Of a DNA stretch of 64,000 bases, positions 21,810-30,544 are shown in pieces. The position numbers were made by a program, and so were the translations under genes. The DNA comes from Mantamonas sphyraenae (lineage: Eukaryota > CRuMs > Mantamonadidae), in NCBI GenBank assembly GCA_026936335.1, contig JAPMXV010000031.1, positions 401,754 to 465,753 on the forward strand, written 5' to 3'. Position 1 is the stretch's first letter. Each line of letters opens with the position of its first letter. The notes beneath the pieces were generated by a model that was not told the DNA's origin, searched no databases, and saw only the letters and a program-made list of their open reading frames with translations.

Positions 21810-22412
21810 TCACTGGCAGCGGCTGAGAAGGATGTCACGGACCTTGAGACGGTGCTCGTCGCTCTCAAAGGGCACAAACTTGTTGCCATCCTCCTTCATG
21901 TGGTCGAGCACGTCTTCGATGTCCATGTACTTGACTTCAGCGACTTCCTCCTCCTGGAGGACGAGCTTCTCGGGCTCAACGACCTTTTCGAGGACAAACA
22001 CCTCGACAAACTCGTTGTTGAAAAAGGTGCCGTTGTTGCTGATGCTGCTGTCCTGGAAGGTGTACACGTGTTCGAGTTGGTCCTCGATGCCGGTGAGGCC
22101 AAGCTCCTCCTCCAGCTCGCGCACGGCGCCTTCCGTAATGTCATCGCCTGCGCTGAGGTGTCCGGCACATGACACATCCCAGTATCCAGCCCAGCTGTCC
22201 TTGGTGTCCACGCGTCGCTGCACAAGCACGCGTTTGTTTTCCGTATCCAGCAACCAGATTTGCACGGCCTTGTGCCAGTCTCCGTCGCGGTGAACAGCCT
22301 TGCGGCCCTTTGTGCCCAGGTGGTTGCCGTCTTTGTCGTAGATATCCAGGTACTCCTTCTCCTGCTCCTGCTCCTGGTCGTTCACGGTGGTTGCTGCTTC
22401 GTCGGAGGACAT
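21810..22412 (-). CDS. Nudix hydrolase (IPP-isomerase-like subgroup)
   Basis: An intronless 200-residue protein. The start at 22412 (MSSDEAATT) is preferred to an upstream in-frame ATG because it opens an acidic leader. The Nudix box is GHLSAGDDITEGAVRELEEELGL in the sequence; key residues are the first Gly, Asp in place of the usual first Glu, and the RELEEELG core that binds Mg or Mn. The VSCAGHL lead-in and the DIYDKDGNHLGTKGRKAVH N-terminus resemble the subgroup often annotated as isopentenyl-diphosphate isomerase-like Nudix proteins (bacterial YfcD, plant Nudix relatives). These hydrolyse nucleoside diphosphates linked to another moiety; the substrate cannot be read from sequence. Confidence 0.88.
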   Translation of the reverse strand: MSSDEAATTVNDQEQEQEKEYLDIYDKDGNHLGTKGRKAVHRDGDWHKAVQIWLLDTENKRVLVQRRVDTKDSWAGYWDVSCAGHLSAGDDITEGAVRELEEELGLTGIEDQLEHVYTFQDSSISNNGTFFNNEFVEVFVLEKVVEPEKLVLQEEEVAEVKYMDIEDVLDHMKEDGNKFVPFESDEHRLKVRDILLSRCQ

Positions 22413-22522
22413 TTCGGCAACTTTTCTTCTTCTTTGAGTCAAGCAGCGATTTCGATGCATCAAAGGGGGCAAGAGCAATTCATTTCTATTGATTCAATCC
22501 AAGCAACAGCAGCACTCTAGAC

Positions 22523-23743
22523 TCACCTCAACAACTCGACACCACGGCCGGCATGCTTGCTGGTAATATCATCCCAGTCGGCACTCTCGATGAGCGTGGT
22601 GACAATGGGCCTGTGATCGCTGGCCATGCTCTCGGGGATAATGGCCGAATGGACTGGGAACAGGCTGCTGGGGTTGACGTAGATGTAGTCGAGGCGAACC
22701 ATGGGCCTGTCGGAGGGAAAGGTGTTGCCGATGCGCTGGCGCGGTTCCCACAGGTTCTTCCAGTGGGCACGGTCCTCGTAGGGGCGGCGACGTACCTTGA
22801 GACCGTCGCGGCGGTTGCAGTAGTGCCATGTGTCGAGGAGATGCTGGCCGAGCGTCTGTGTGCCAAGGTAGGATTCGGGCGAGTTGAGGTCGCCGGTGAC
22901 AATGACCCGGCGGGGCTTGAGCGACGCCAGAAAGTTGAGCAGGTGGGAGACCTGGCCTGGTTGCTCGCCGCCGGTAAAGTCGTTCTGGAGGTGGGTGGTG
23001 ACGAACCACACGTCCTCGGTAAAGCCCTCGGGCCTGACACGCACGCCAAAGGCTTGGCGCGGGGCACGTGAGCTCCACTCCTCGTAGGCAATGTGGCGCA
23101 CCTCTTTGATGGGTAGTTTGCTGATGATGCCCTCGCCGTACTCGCCGCCGCCAAATTGGTCGCGGATGCGCGAAAACAAGTAGTGTTCGTAGCCTGCCAG
23201 CTCGGCAATGTGTGCCAACTGGTCACCCGGGTTGTGTGCAGTGAAGCGTTCGATCTCCTGGATGGCCACAATGTCTGGGTTGGCCTGGCGGATGACGTCT
23301 GCGATGCGCTTGTCGCTGTAGCGCGTGTCCATGCCCATGCCGGCCTGGATGTTGTATGTCATGACCTTGAGCATGGGCCACTGCTTGGAGCGGGCCAGGT
23401 CGCGCAGCGTGAGGGGCGACAGCCATGGCGCCGTGTCCAGCAGGCGCTCCTCCGGCCGCTGTGCATGTCGCAGGCCTTGGATGCGCGTGTCAGCAAACCG
23501 TGCCTGACCTCGGTTGTACTCCTTGGCCTTGAAGCGGCGCATCCACAGGGGAAAGATGATATCGTTGAAGTAAATGAGGGCGTAGAAGGGAAGCAGCAGC
23601 AAGCCGCCGGCAATGACGATGCCCACGTTCAGGAAGCGCGGCAGGCTCGGCCGTTTGTACACAAAGAGCTCCATATGGAGCATGATGGTGCCCAGCGCCT
23701 CGCGCAGCTTCTGGATACAGTAGAGCCACGCCAACGCGTACAT
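22523..23743 (-). CDS. Membrane-anchored endonuclease/exonuclease/phosphatase (EEP) family protein
   Basis: A 406-residue intronless protein. The start at 23743 (MYALAWLYC) is the last ATG before a clear transmembrane segment at about residues 34-55. The remainder is a full EEP fold with its metal and catalytic residues: MTYNIQ (Asn), AIQEIE (Glu), TTHLQNDF (His), TGDLNSPE (Asp and Asn) and ASDHRPI (Asp-His). The family includes neutral sphingomyelinases, inositol-polyphosphate 5-phosphatases and nucleases, all Mg-dependent phosphodiester or phosphate hydrolases. The anchor suggests activity at a membrane, but substrate type is open. It lies 110 bp upstream of the Nudix gene on the same strand and diverges from UBC9 across 104 bp. 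Confidence 0.88.
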   Translation of the reverse strand: MYALAWLYCIQKLREALGTIMLHMELFVYKRPSLPRFLNVGIVIAGGLLLLPFYALIYFNDIIFPLWMRRFKAKEYNRGQARFADTRIQGLRHAQRPEERLLDTAPWLSPLTLRDLARSKQWPMLKVMTYNIQAGMGMDTRYSDKRIADVIRQANPDIVAIQEIERFTAHNPGDQLAHIAELAGYEHYLFSRIRDQFGGGEYGEGIISKLPIKEVRHIAYEEWSSRAPRQAFGVRVRPEGFTEDVWFVTTHLQNDFTGGEQPGQVSHLLNFLASLKPRRVIVTGDLNSPESYLGTQTLGQHLLDTWHYCNRRDGLKVRRRPYEDRAHWKNLWEPRQRIGNTFPSDRPMVRLDYIYVNPSSLFPVHSAIIPESMASDHRPIVTTLIESADWDDITSKHAGRGVELLR

Positions 23744-23847
23744 GACGGGGGCAGGGAGGGGAGGGTACAGACAAGAATTGTTGACGCGAGATGCGCCCGC
23801 GGGCCCAGCAGCGTGCACACACACACTTCCACACAGCACTGCACGCC

Positions 23848-24256
23848 ATGTCATCTGTCGACGACATCATGAGCGGGCTGAGCGACCTTACGGACGGACC
23901 GGTGTCGAGCAACAGCAGCAGCAGCGCGGGTGGGAGCGGGAGCAGGGCCAGCAAGGAGTCAAGCAACAGCAGCGGAGGAGGAGGAGGCGGAGAAACGTCC
24001 GTGGACTCGATGGGAGGGGGCATTGCGCTGCAGCGGTTGATGCAGGAGCGGAAACGCTGGCGCAAGGATCACCCACACGGGTTCTTTGCCAAGCCTGTGG
24101 TGAAGGAGGAAAACGGCGTGAAGAACACAAACATGATGCAGTGGAACGCAGGCATCACCGCCAAGGAGGATGTAAGTGGGAGGTAGTGTGTGGGCAGCGG
24201 GCACGGCTGCACGGCTGGGAATGGGCACACGACAGGAGACAAAGCGGAAAGTGGCA

Positions 24257-24314
<58 letters not shown>

Positions 24315-24662
24315 TTCAACACACAGTCGCCATGGAAGGGAGGCGTGTACAAACTGGTGCTCCTCTTCTCGGACGACTATCCGCTGCGGCCGCCAAAGGT
24401 GCAGTTCCGGCCGCCCATCTTCCACCCCAACGTGTACGAGTCGGGCACTGTGTGTCTCTCCATCCTCAATGAGGACAAGGGCTGGAAGCCAGACATTTCG
24501 CTCAAGCAGATCCTGCTGAGCATCCAAGATCTGCTGGACGACCCGAATCTGGACGACCCTGCCAACGGGCCGGCATGCGCCCTACTGCGTGCAGACCTGG
24601 ACAACGGCACGTCGGAGTACGAAAAGCGTGTGCGTGAGGAGGCCATGCGGAGGCAGCAGTGA
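23848..24662 (+). CDS. UBC9: SUMO-conjugating enzyme E2, UBC9
   Basis: Exons 23848-24171 and 24327-24662 (intron 155 nt, gtaagt...cacacag, phase 0) encode 219 residues. After a Ser/Gly-rich extension of about 55 residues, absent from most UBC9 proteins, the E2 fold follows the UBC9 pattern: [19 protein letters not shown], then [10 protein letters not shown] created by the splice, [21 protein letters not shown] with the thioester Cys at about residue 151, and YEKRVREEA at the C-terminus. UBC9 receives SUMO from the E1 and transfers it to lysines in the nucleus and cytoplasm. The intron is half filled by a CA repeat. Confidence 0.95.
24260..24309 (+). repeat. (AC)n microsatellite inside the UBC9 intron
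   Basis: About 25 AC dinucleotides sit just upstream of the 3' splice site, separated from it by a short unique segment that again ends in cacacag. The tract occupies the place where a polypyrimidine tract would be expected. Confidence 0.95.
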
Positions 24663-26200
24663 TGGCCCAGGGAAGCATAAGGTACGGAGTGTGTGTGCGG
24701 GGGAAAGGCATCACAAACGAATCAAGGTTGCGGAGCTGCATTGACTGCATGTCACTCTCGTCGCCAGCAAATTCGACGTGGTGCCACGCCTCGACGTGTT
24801 CGCCAAAGTACTCTTGGTACATCTTGGCCATTTGGTTGGGCACGGCGCCCGGAGCCGGTGCTTCGTGGACGTCCTCGTCGTAGGAGACGTCGAGGGCGCC
24901 GAGGGCATCCTCGAGGCCGTGGAGAAGAGACCACTCGACATAGGCCCACTGACGATAGGGCAGAAAGCCGTCGGTGACGGAACGGCAGATGGAGACGGCG
25001 CGCGGCTGGGCTTGGGTTTCGATCCATTCGAGGATGACCTGGAGCATGGAGCGCACCTCGCTGCGAGTGGGCTGTGCATAGGTGGGCAGACCCGCAGCCT
25101 GGTTGCTCTCACTGATGGCCACAAGGGCGTCACGAGGCGAGAGGGAGCGGAGGATGTTGTAGATGCCGCGCAGGCGAGTGGTGTTGCACATGGTGGAGCG
25201 AACGAGCTTTGGCACGCGCTTGCGAAAGGCCTTGAAGGAGGATTTGTACCACTTTTCCTTGGCCATGCGAATGAATGTTGTTTGCACGTCAAAGAGGCGG
25301 TCGAGGCGTTCGTTGGGGTCGCCGTTGAGGCCGCACCAATGACGCTGATTCATGAGGGCAATGATCTGCTGAGTGAGCTCCTTGCCAAAGCGCACCTCCA
25401 TGTCCTCCTGGGCCGGGTTTCGTGTGCTGAAAAAGTCCTCGTCAAAGTCGAGGATGACGGGCCCGTCGAGCTGAGCGACGGTCTGCTTGAGCTTGCTGAG
25501 GGGCACGGCACGGAAGAAGAAGGGCCGCACCTTGCCTGGCTCGGACAGGGTGCGTCCTTGCTCAAAGCCGTCGCGTCGCCAGTAGCCTCGCGGGCCGTCG
25601 TCTTCAAAGAAGTACTCCTCTTTGATGGTGGCGGCAAAGGCAGCGGTGAGCTTTTGGGCCGGGATGGATTCGATGGGCTTGTTGAGGCGGAATGGCCCGC
25701 TTGACAAGCTTGCTGACGCGATGCTTGAGAACCTCGTCGGGCTCCAGGCCCAGGTACGCCTGTGTGTCGTTGAGATAGTCGACTTGCAGTTGGTGGGACC
25801 ACTCTGGCCGCACCCAGATGACGCGCTTGACCAAACCCAACCACACACCGGCGAGCTGGAAGGTGTCGATGTCCAGAATGTCGTTGCGCTCCAGCTCGGC
25901 GGGGTCGTCGGGCCAGGACTGGTCAAACATGTTCGGGTAGCCCATGTCCGGGTGGCTATCAAAGTGCACAATGGTCACGCCGGACTTTGGCACGACTCCT
26001 GTGTTGGCCCAGTGGAGCCAGGTCTTGAAGACTTGGTGGTGGCTCTCTGTCACAAACACAGGCAGCCCTGTATCGTTGTTTGTGCGTGCCGCGACGCGTG
26101 TTCCGTCCGCGAGCGGCACGTCGCCAGCCTGGTGTGCATGCACGCACACAAGGGCTGTGTGGCACACCAACAGCAGCACCAAACCTGTTGGGAGGTTCAT
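24502..26200 (-). CDS. UPF0489-family protein with signal peptide, one frame break
   Basis: The ATG at 26200 opens a signal peptide ([20 protein letters not shown]). The N-terminal third has the UPF0489 (C5orf22-like) signature [15 protein letters not shown], and further on [10 protein letters not shown]; His/Asp-rich motifs of this kind recall metal-dependent hydrolases, but the activity is unestablished. At about 25698-25700 the frame changes: removing one G from a GGG run joins VSKLVKR to the downstream [11 protein letters not shown]. The downstream frame stays open to 24502, running antisense through the end of UBC9. The biological end is therefore uncertain; a stop in the next frame exists near 24706. 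Read through, the protein would be about 565 residues, the last ~50 probably spurious. Confidence 0.7.
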
Positions 26201-26269
26201 GTGCGGGCAAGGGAGTGGCGTGGTTGGCGTGGTGAGGGTTGTGCTGGCGCAGTGGGGGCCAAGCACACA

Positions 26270-26302
<33 letters not shown>

Positions 26303-26308
26303 GACAGC
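26201..26308. promoter_or_regulatory. Divergent promoter with CA/GT microsatellite
   Basis: This 108-bp space separates the divergent starts of the UPF0489 gene (26200, minus) and the coiled-coil gene (26309, plus). Positions 26266-26302 are an almost pure AC repeat. No other promoter element is apparent. Confidence 0.45.
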
Positions 26309-27091
26309 ATGTCGTCGAAAACACGCAAATCATCGATCAAGTAGGTGGTGGGAGGGGCAGGGAGAGGAGGGAGGGAGCATCCGGGACGTGTGGCTGACGC
26401 AGGAATGTTTGGTTGCGCAGGCAGGGCAGCAAATCACGAGTTCTGCGGGAATCCAATGCGGCGAACCGCGAGGCACGCAAAGATGCACCAGTGGTGAAGA
26501 AGAGGCCCGACACACGCGGGTAGGTTTGGCCAAAGGGAGAACAATGGGGAGGCGCGCGCTTTTTTTGCAACGATCAACGCGGATTTGAATTTTGAGCCGG
26601 CTGACACGTTGACACGTCGGCGGGAGTTTAGATTCACAGAGATCCGCAAGAGCGAGGCGGCGCTGCAGGAGGAGAAAGCAAAGTGGCAGGAGGACGCAAA
26701 GAAGATGAAGCGAAAGATCCGATCTCTGCAGAGCGAGACGGAGGAGCTGAAGGAGGCAGCGGAAGTGGCGGCGAAGAAGGAGGCAGAGGACACAGAGCGC
26801 ATGGAGCAGATGGGAGCGACGCTTGAACAAGCAGGAGTGGATCCTGTGTCGTTGAAGGCAGTGAGTGTAGAGGCCAAGGAGGCAGAAGAACTGAAGGAGC
26901 AGGCGGCAGCGTTTGCAGCCGAACTGGCTCATACATCGGCAATGCTGCAACAGCACAAGGCTGAGCTGCGTGAACAGCTTCAGGCCATTGACGAGCTGAT
27001 TGGACTGGAGCCGGTGGCTGTGGAGGTGGCCGGGTCTGTGGTTGCGTTTGCAAGTGGAGAGGCTGGGGAAGCAGAAGAGGATGAAGAGTGA
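26309..27091 (+). CDS. Small coiled-coil protein
   Basis: Not recognised. The model uses three exons: 26309-26340, 26421-26519 and 26632-27091 (introns 80 and 112 nt, donors gtaggt, acceptors gcgcag and tttag), giving 196 residues. The model starts at the only suitable ATG and keeps the frame open across both joins. The first ~45 residues are basic (MSSKTRKSSIKQGSKSRV). Residues ~50-160 are Glu/Lys/Ala-rich with heptad-like spacing, a probable long coiled coil. The C-terminus is acidic. The third exon is secure from its composition; the two short 5' exons rest only on splice signals and phase, so they are less certain. Confidence 0.6.
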
Positions 27092-27138
27092 AGAAGGGTG
27101 CGTGGCCCACAGGTTCATTCATTTTCCTTGAATTTTGG

Positions 27139-28167
27139 TCATTCGTGAAGCTGGATGGAGTCGGAGGGCACTGTCTCTTGCAGGGCGCCTGCCACGGCGA
27201 GTCCGTCGGCCATCTCGTTCCCGTGTTCGCCCTTGTGTGCGGCAACATAGGTCCACTGGACAGAGTGTTGACGCTGGGCACGGTCGAGACGCTTGATGAG
27301 ATCGATGTTGAGGACGTCGTTGCCCTTGGAGGTCTTCCAGCCATTGCGTTTCCAGTTGTGGATCCATTGGGTGAGGCAGGAGATGACAAACTTGGAGTCT
27401 GTGCGGATCTCGACGTGACTGTTTTGCTGGGTGAGGGACTCGAGGGCGACAATGACGGCCATGAGTTCGGCGCGGTTGTTTGTCTGTGTCTTGCCCTGCA
27501 GGCGTTCGCTGACGTTGCGCGGATCGTCGGGGCCAAAGTAGACGCCAATGCCGCCGCGTGCGCCGTGGCGGCCGTTGCCACGGCATGCTCCGTCGGTGTA
27601 TATGACAAGAGGGGAAGATGAGGAGGAGGAGGAAGAGGAGGAGGAGGAGGAGGAAAGGGATGCAGACGAGGAAGCGGCGGAGGAAGAGGTGGAGGAAGAG
27701 GCAAGGGTGCTCGAGGAGGAGCTGGAGCTGTTGTCGCCTATCCTGGCGCGCTTTGAGTCATGTCCGGCATGGACATTGACACTGTGCACAAGGTGGGAGT
27801 GGAACATTGGGGTGACGAGGGCTTGGGCGAGTGGGGACCGCGGGCGTTTGGGGGCGGCGGATTCTGAGTTGGCCTCGATGAAAGCCTTGGCGTCGGCGTA
27901 GGAGGAGAACTTTTTGTGGCGTGCGTTGCTGTAGCCCTTGACAAGAGGGAGAACCTCATCACTGCAGTGGAGCGGGCGGAAGGCGGGCCGGAGTCAGAGG
28001 GATGGGCTATGGGCGGGGAGACACATGCGATCGCGCGATCGCGCGCGGGACGAAAAAATCCGCGGGCAGCAGACGTGGGGAACGTACTAGGAGGAGAAGA
28101 TGCCCGTGGAGTGGCCACGAGCGACAGCATAGTAGCTCTTTTTGGAGGTGTTCTTTGTGGAGCTCAT
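27139..28167 (-). CDS. RNASEH1: Ribonuclease H1
   Basis: Exons 28088-28167 and 27139-27961 (intron 126 nt, GTACGT...CTGCAG, phase 2) encode 300 residues. Splicing rebuilds the N-terminal RNA/DNA hybrid-binding domain: SYYAVARGHSTGIFSSYDEV then VKGYSNARHKKFSSYADAKAF. A long Ser-rich linker, coded partly by a GGA repeat on the plus strand, leads to the catalytic RNase H domain. That domain carries the acidic residues in YTDGAC (Asp), NRAEL (Glu), RTDSK (Asp) and GNEMAD (Asp), plus the basic-protrusion Trp stretch. It degrades the RNA strand of RNA:DNA hybrids in nucleus and/or mitochondria; no clear mitochondrial presequence is seen. Confidence 0.94.
27619..27658 (+). repeat. GGA-type trinucleotide repeat coding for a polyserine linker
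   Basis: An imperfect AGG/GGA repeat on the plus strand encodes, on the minus strand, the serine run linking the hybrid-binding and catalytic domains of RNase H1. Similar GGA runs encode polyserine at 31967-32005 and 59957-60008. Confidence 0.85.
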
Positions 28168-28390
28168 GGGGAGAGGATTCTTGAGCCACGGGTGGAGGAG
28201 GTAGAGCGGGGCGGGCTGGTGGTGATGGGATGGCAATGTGCGATGGATGAGGCGAGGGCGCACGTGTGGAGTGGCTCGACCGAAAATGGTGGCAAAAGGG
28301 GGAGGGGGAAGGGATGGGGTGGGGAAGGGGGCTGTGTTGCTGTGGGCCAGCGCCCGCGGTGGCGCTGCAACAGAAACGCCCGCACACGCG
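28168..28390. promoter_or_regulatory. Divergent promoter region, RNase H1 / LRRC23
   Basis: These 223 bp lie between divergent start codons and are G-rich on the plus strand. No recognisable promoter element was found; the assignment is positional. Confidence 0.35.
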
Positions 28391-29834
28391 ATGAACTACG
28401 AAGACGAGGAGCGGTACGAGGGCGATGATGGGGAGGAAATGTACGAAGAAACCGGGGAGGAGAGGGCGGAGGTGGTTGCATTGACGCACGAGATGGTGGG
28501 CGGGACGCGGAACGAGCACACGGGCAAGTGGGAGGGTGGAGGCTTGTCGAGCTTGAAAAAGGTGCCTTCGCTGGGCTATGCGTTTGTGAAGCTGGAAGTG
28601 CAGGTGAGTGACGTGGGTGTGCGGCACTGGGTGGCGTGTGGAATGGGGTACAGGGCGTGTATGCGGCGGAAACGGGCGGGGAAGGGAGGGGCTTTGGTGA
28701 AGGGCCGTTGGTGGGTGGCTGGGGCGGATCAGAGCAGGGCGGCTCACACTCAGGTGGGATGGACAGGACACGGATGTGGAGGACGTGAGCGTGCTTTCAG
28801 AGTATGCGCACCTGCAGCACGTGAACCTGGCCAACAACCAGATCAAGGACGCAAGCGCGCTGGCGGCAATGACTTACCTGCTGACCGTTAATCTGGCGAA
28901 CAACCAGCTGACGAACGTGCTGGACTTTGAGCCGCTGAACCATCTGCAGCTGGCCAACCTGAGCAACAACAACATCACAGAGATGAACGAGATCGTGCAC
29001 GCACGGCTCAACGTGCTGAATCTGAATGGTAGGGCAGGGTGCGGAGAGAGAAGAGAGAAGGGTGGGCGGCGGGGGGGCGGCTGGCTGACACAGAGACACA
29101 CGTGGGCACACACAGACAACAAAATCGCAGCCATTGCTGGGTTGTCGCAACTGGGCGAACTTCAGTTGTTGGAGATGCGCAACAACGCACTGACAAGCAC
29201 GGCAGGCCTGGAAGAACTCGGGGCGTCGCCTTGCAAGGAAGTGTATCTGGCAGGGAACCAAATCCAGTACGTGGAAGGGCTGGAGTCACTGCCCGAGGTG
29301 GAAGTGCTGCACCTGCGCGACAACCAGATTGCAGACCTGACGGGCTTTGCAGAGGCCGGAATGCCCTCGCTGCGCACGCTCAACCTGCGCGGCAACCTGA
29401 TCAGCGAGTTTGAAGAGCTGGAGAAACTGGCGGGACTCAAGTCGTTGCGGCGCCTGAATCTGCTGGGCAACCCGATTGCGGACGAGGAAGGGTACTTTGT
29501 GGAGGTGATCAGCAGGGTGCCGCAGCTGAAGATCCTGGACAAGGCCGAAGTGACGGACGAGGACCGCGAAGAGGCCATCGAGCTGATTGAGGAGCGCAAG
29601 GCGGAGCAAGAGGCCCTGCTGCGTGCGCAAGAGGAGGAGGCAGCGGCGGTGGCGGAGGAGGAAGAGGAGGAAGAAGGGGAAGAGGGTGAGGAAGGAGAGG
29701 AAGGCGAAGGAGAGGACGAGGGCGAGGGTGAGGGTGAAGGCGATGAGGGGGAGGACGGCGAGGATGAGGGTGACGAGGAAGACGACGGAGAGGAGTTTGC
29801 AGAGAGTGAGGAGGAGTTTGCGGAAGAAGGATGA
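28391..29834 (+). CDS. LRRC23: LRRC23-like radial-spoke leucine-rich-repeat protein
   Basis: Three exons, 28391-28603, 28767-29028 and 29116-29834 (introns 163 and 87 nt), encode 397 residues. The first splice creates GYAFVKLEVQDTDVEDVSVL, closely matching the AFVKLE-plus-Asp segment that precedes the repeats in animal LRRC23. About eight SDS22-like LRRs follow (residues ~75-290), including YVEGLESL, HLRDNQIADLTGF and TLNLRGNLI, all with counterparts in LRRC23. The C-terminus is a long Glu/Asp/Gly acidic tail. LRRC23 is a component of the third radial spoke of motile cilia, so the gene implies a motile flagellum. The second intron is in frame and stop-free. It converges on the next gene with only 28 bp between stops. 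Confidence 0.85.
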
Positions 29835-29862
29835 AGTTGGGCTTTTTCTCCTTCCCATGGCC

Positions 29863-30459
29863 TCAGTTTGTCACCACACTTCGTTTGCCCAGAATGGTTT
29901 CGAGCCTGCCAAGGGTGTCTTCGTCGGTGATGCCCGGGTTGTCGTTGACGTGCAGACCCTCGAGGAACTTGTTGCGCTCACAGAGACGGAGACAATGCTG
30001 CAGGCACTCGTTGTCCAGCTTGTTGTTGGAGAGGTCGAGCTGGATGAGTGTTTTGTTGTCATGCAGAGCCTCTGCGAGATAGCGCAGACCAACACTGGTG
30101 ATGTTGTTGTAGGAGAGGTCGAGTTCCTCGAGGTGGGTGTTGCTGCGTGGACGGCGGCGGGTGCGGAATCGGGGTTGTGTGAGGTTTGTGGAGGTTGTGC
30201 GGACATGGGTGGTGGACAGGCGGAAGGAACCGGATCGGGTAAAACACGGTGGGTATTTTCTGGGGGCGACGGGTGTGGGTCGGGTGTCGGGAAGGCGAGC
30301 CGGGAAAGAGAGAGACACGCACCCTTTGATTGCTTCTGCGATCTTTTGGGCGTCATCGTCGTCGAGGTTGGCGTAGGCACGAGCAAAGTATGTGCATTTG
30401 GGGTCGTTTTGCTCGGCCTTGGCCAGAAAGGTGGAAAGGGAGGAGGAGGAGCAGCCCAT
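29863..30459 (-). CDS. Small RNI-type LRR protein, possibly myristoylated
   Basis: Exons 30323-30459 and 29863-30142 (intron 180 nt, GTGCGT...CACGCAG, phase 2) encode 138 residues. The start MGCSSSS has Gly2, Cys3 and Ser, a pattern for N-myristoylation plus palmitoylation, suggesting membrane attachment. The splice creates AEAIKGNTHLEELDLSYNNI, the first of about three ribonuclease-inhibitor-type LRRs (SVGLRYLAEALHDNKTLIQL, LDLSNNKLD). It resembles the LRR part of tropomodulin or NLR-type proteins, but no specific family is recognised. Confidence 0.75.
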   Translation of the reverse strand: MGCSSSSLSTFLAKAEQNDPKCTYFARAYANLDDDDAQKIAEAIKGCVSLSFPARLPDTRPTPVAPRKYPPCFTRSGSFRLSTTHVRTTSTNLTQPRFRTRRRPRSNTHLEELDLSYNNITSVGLRYLAEALHDNKTLIQLDLSNNKLDNECLQHCLRLCERNKFLEGLHVNDNPGITDEDTLGRLETILGKRSVVTN

Positions 30460-30544
30460 GCCGGGGCACAACCGTGGTCGGGGCGTGCGGGAAAGGGGAG
30501 AAAAGGTTTGTTTGGGTGGTGTGGATGCATTCATCGCAACAACT

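Noticed and set aside
24260-24309. CA and GT dinucleotide tracts as short coding ORFs
   Set aside because: Thr-His or Cys-Val repeats from microsatellites in introns and promoters are not evidence of genes.
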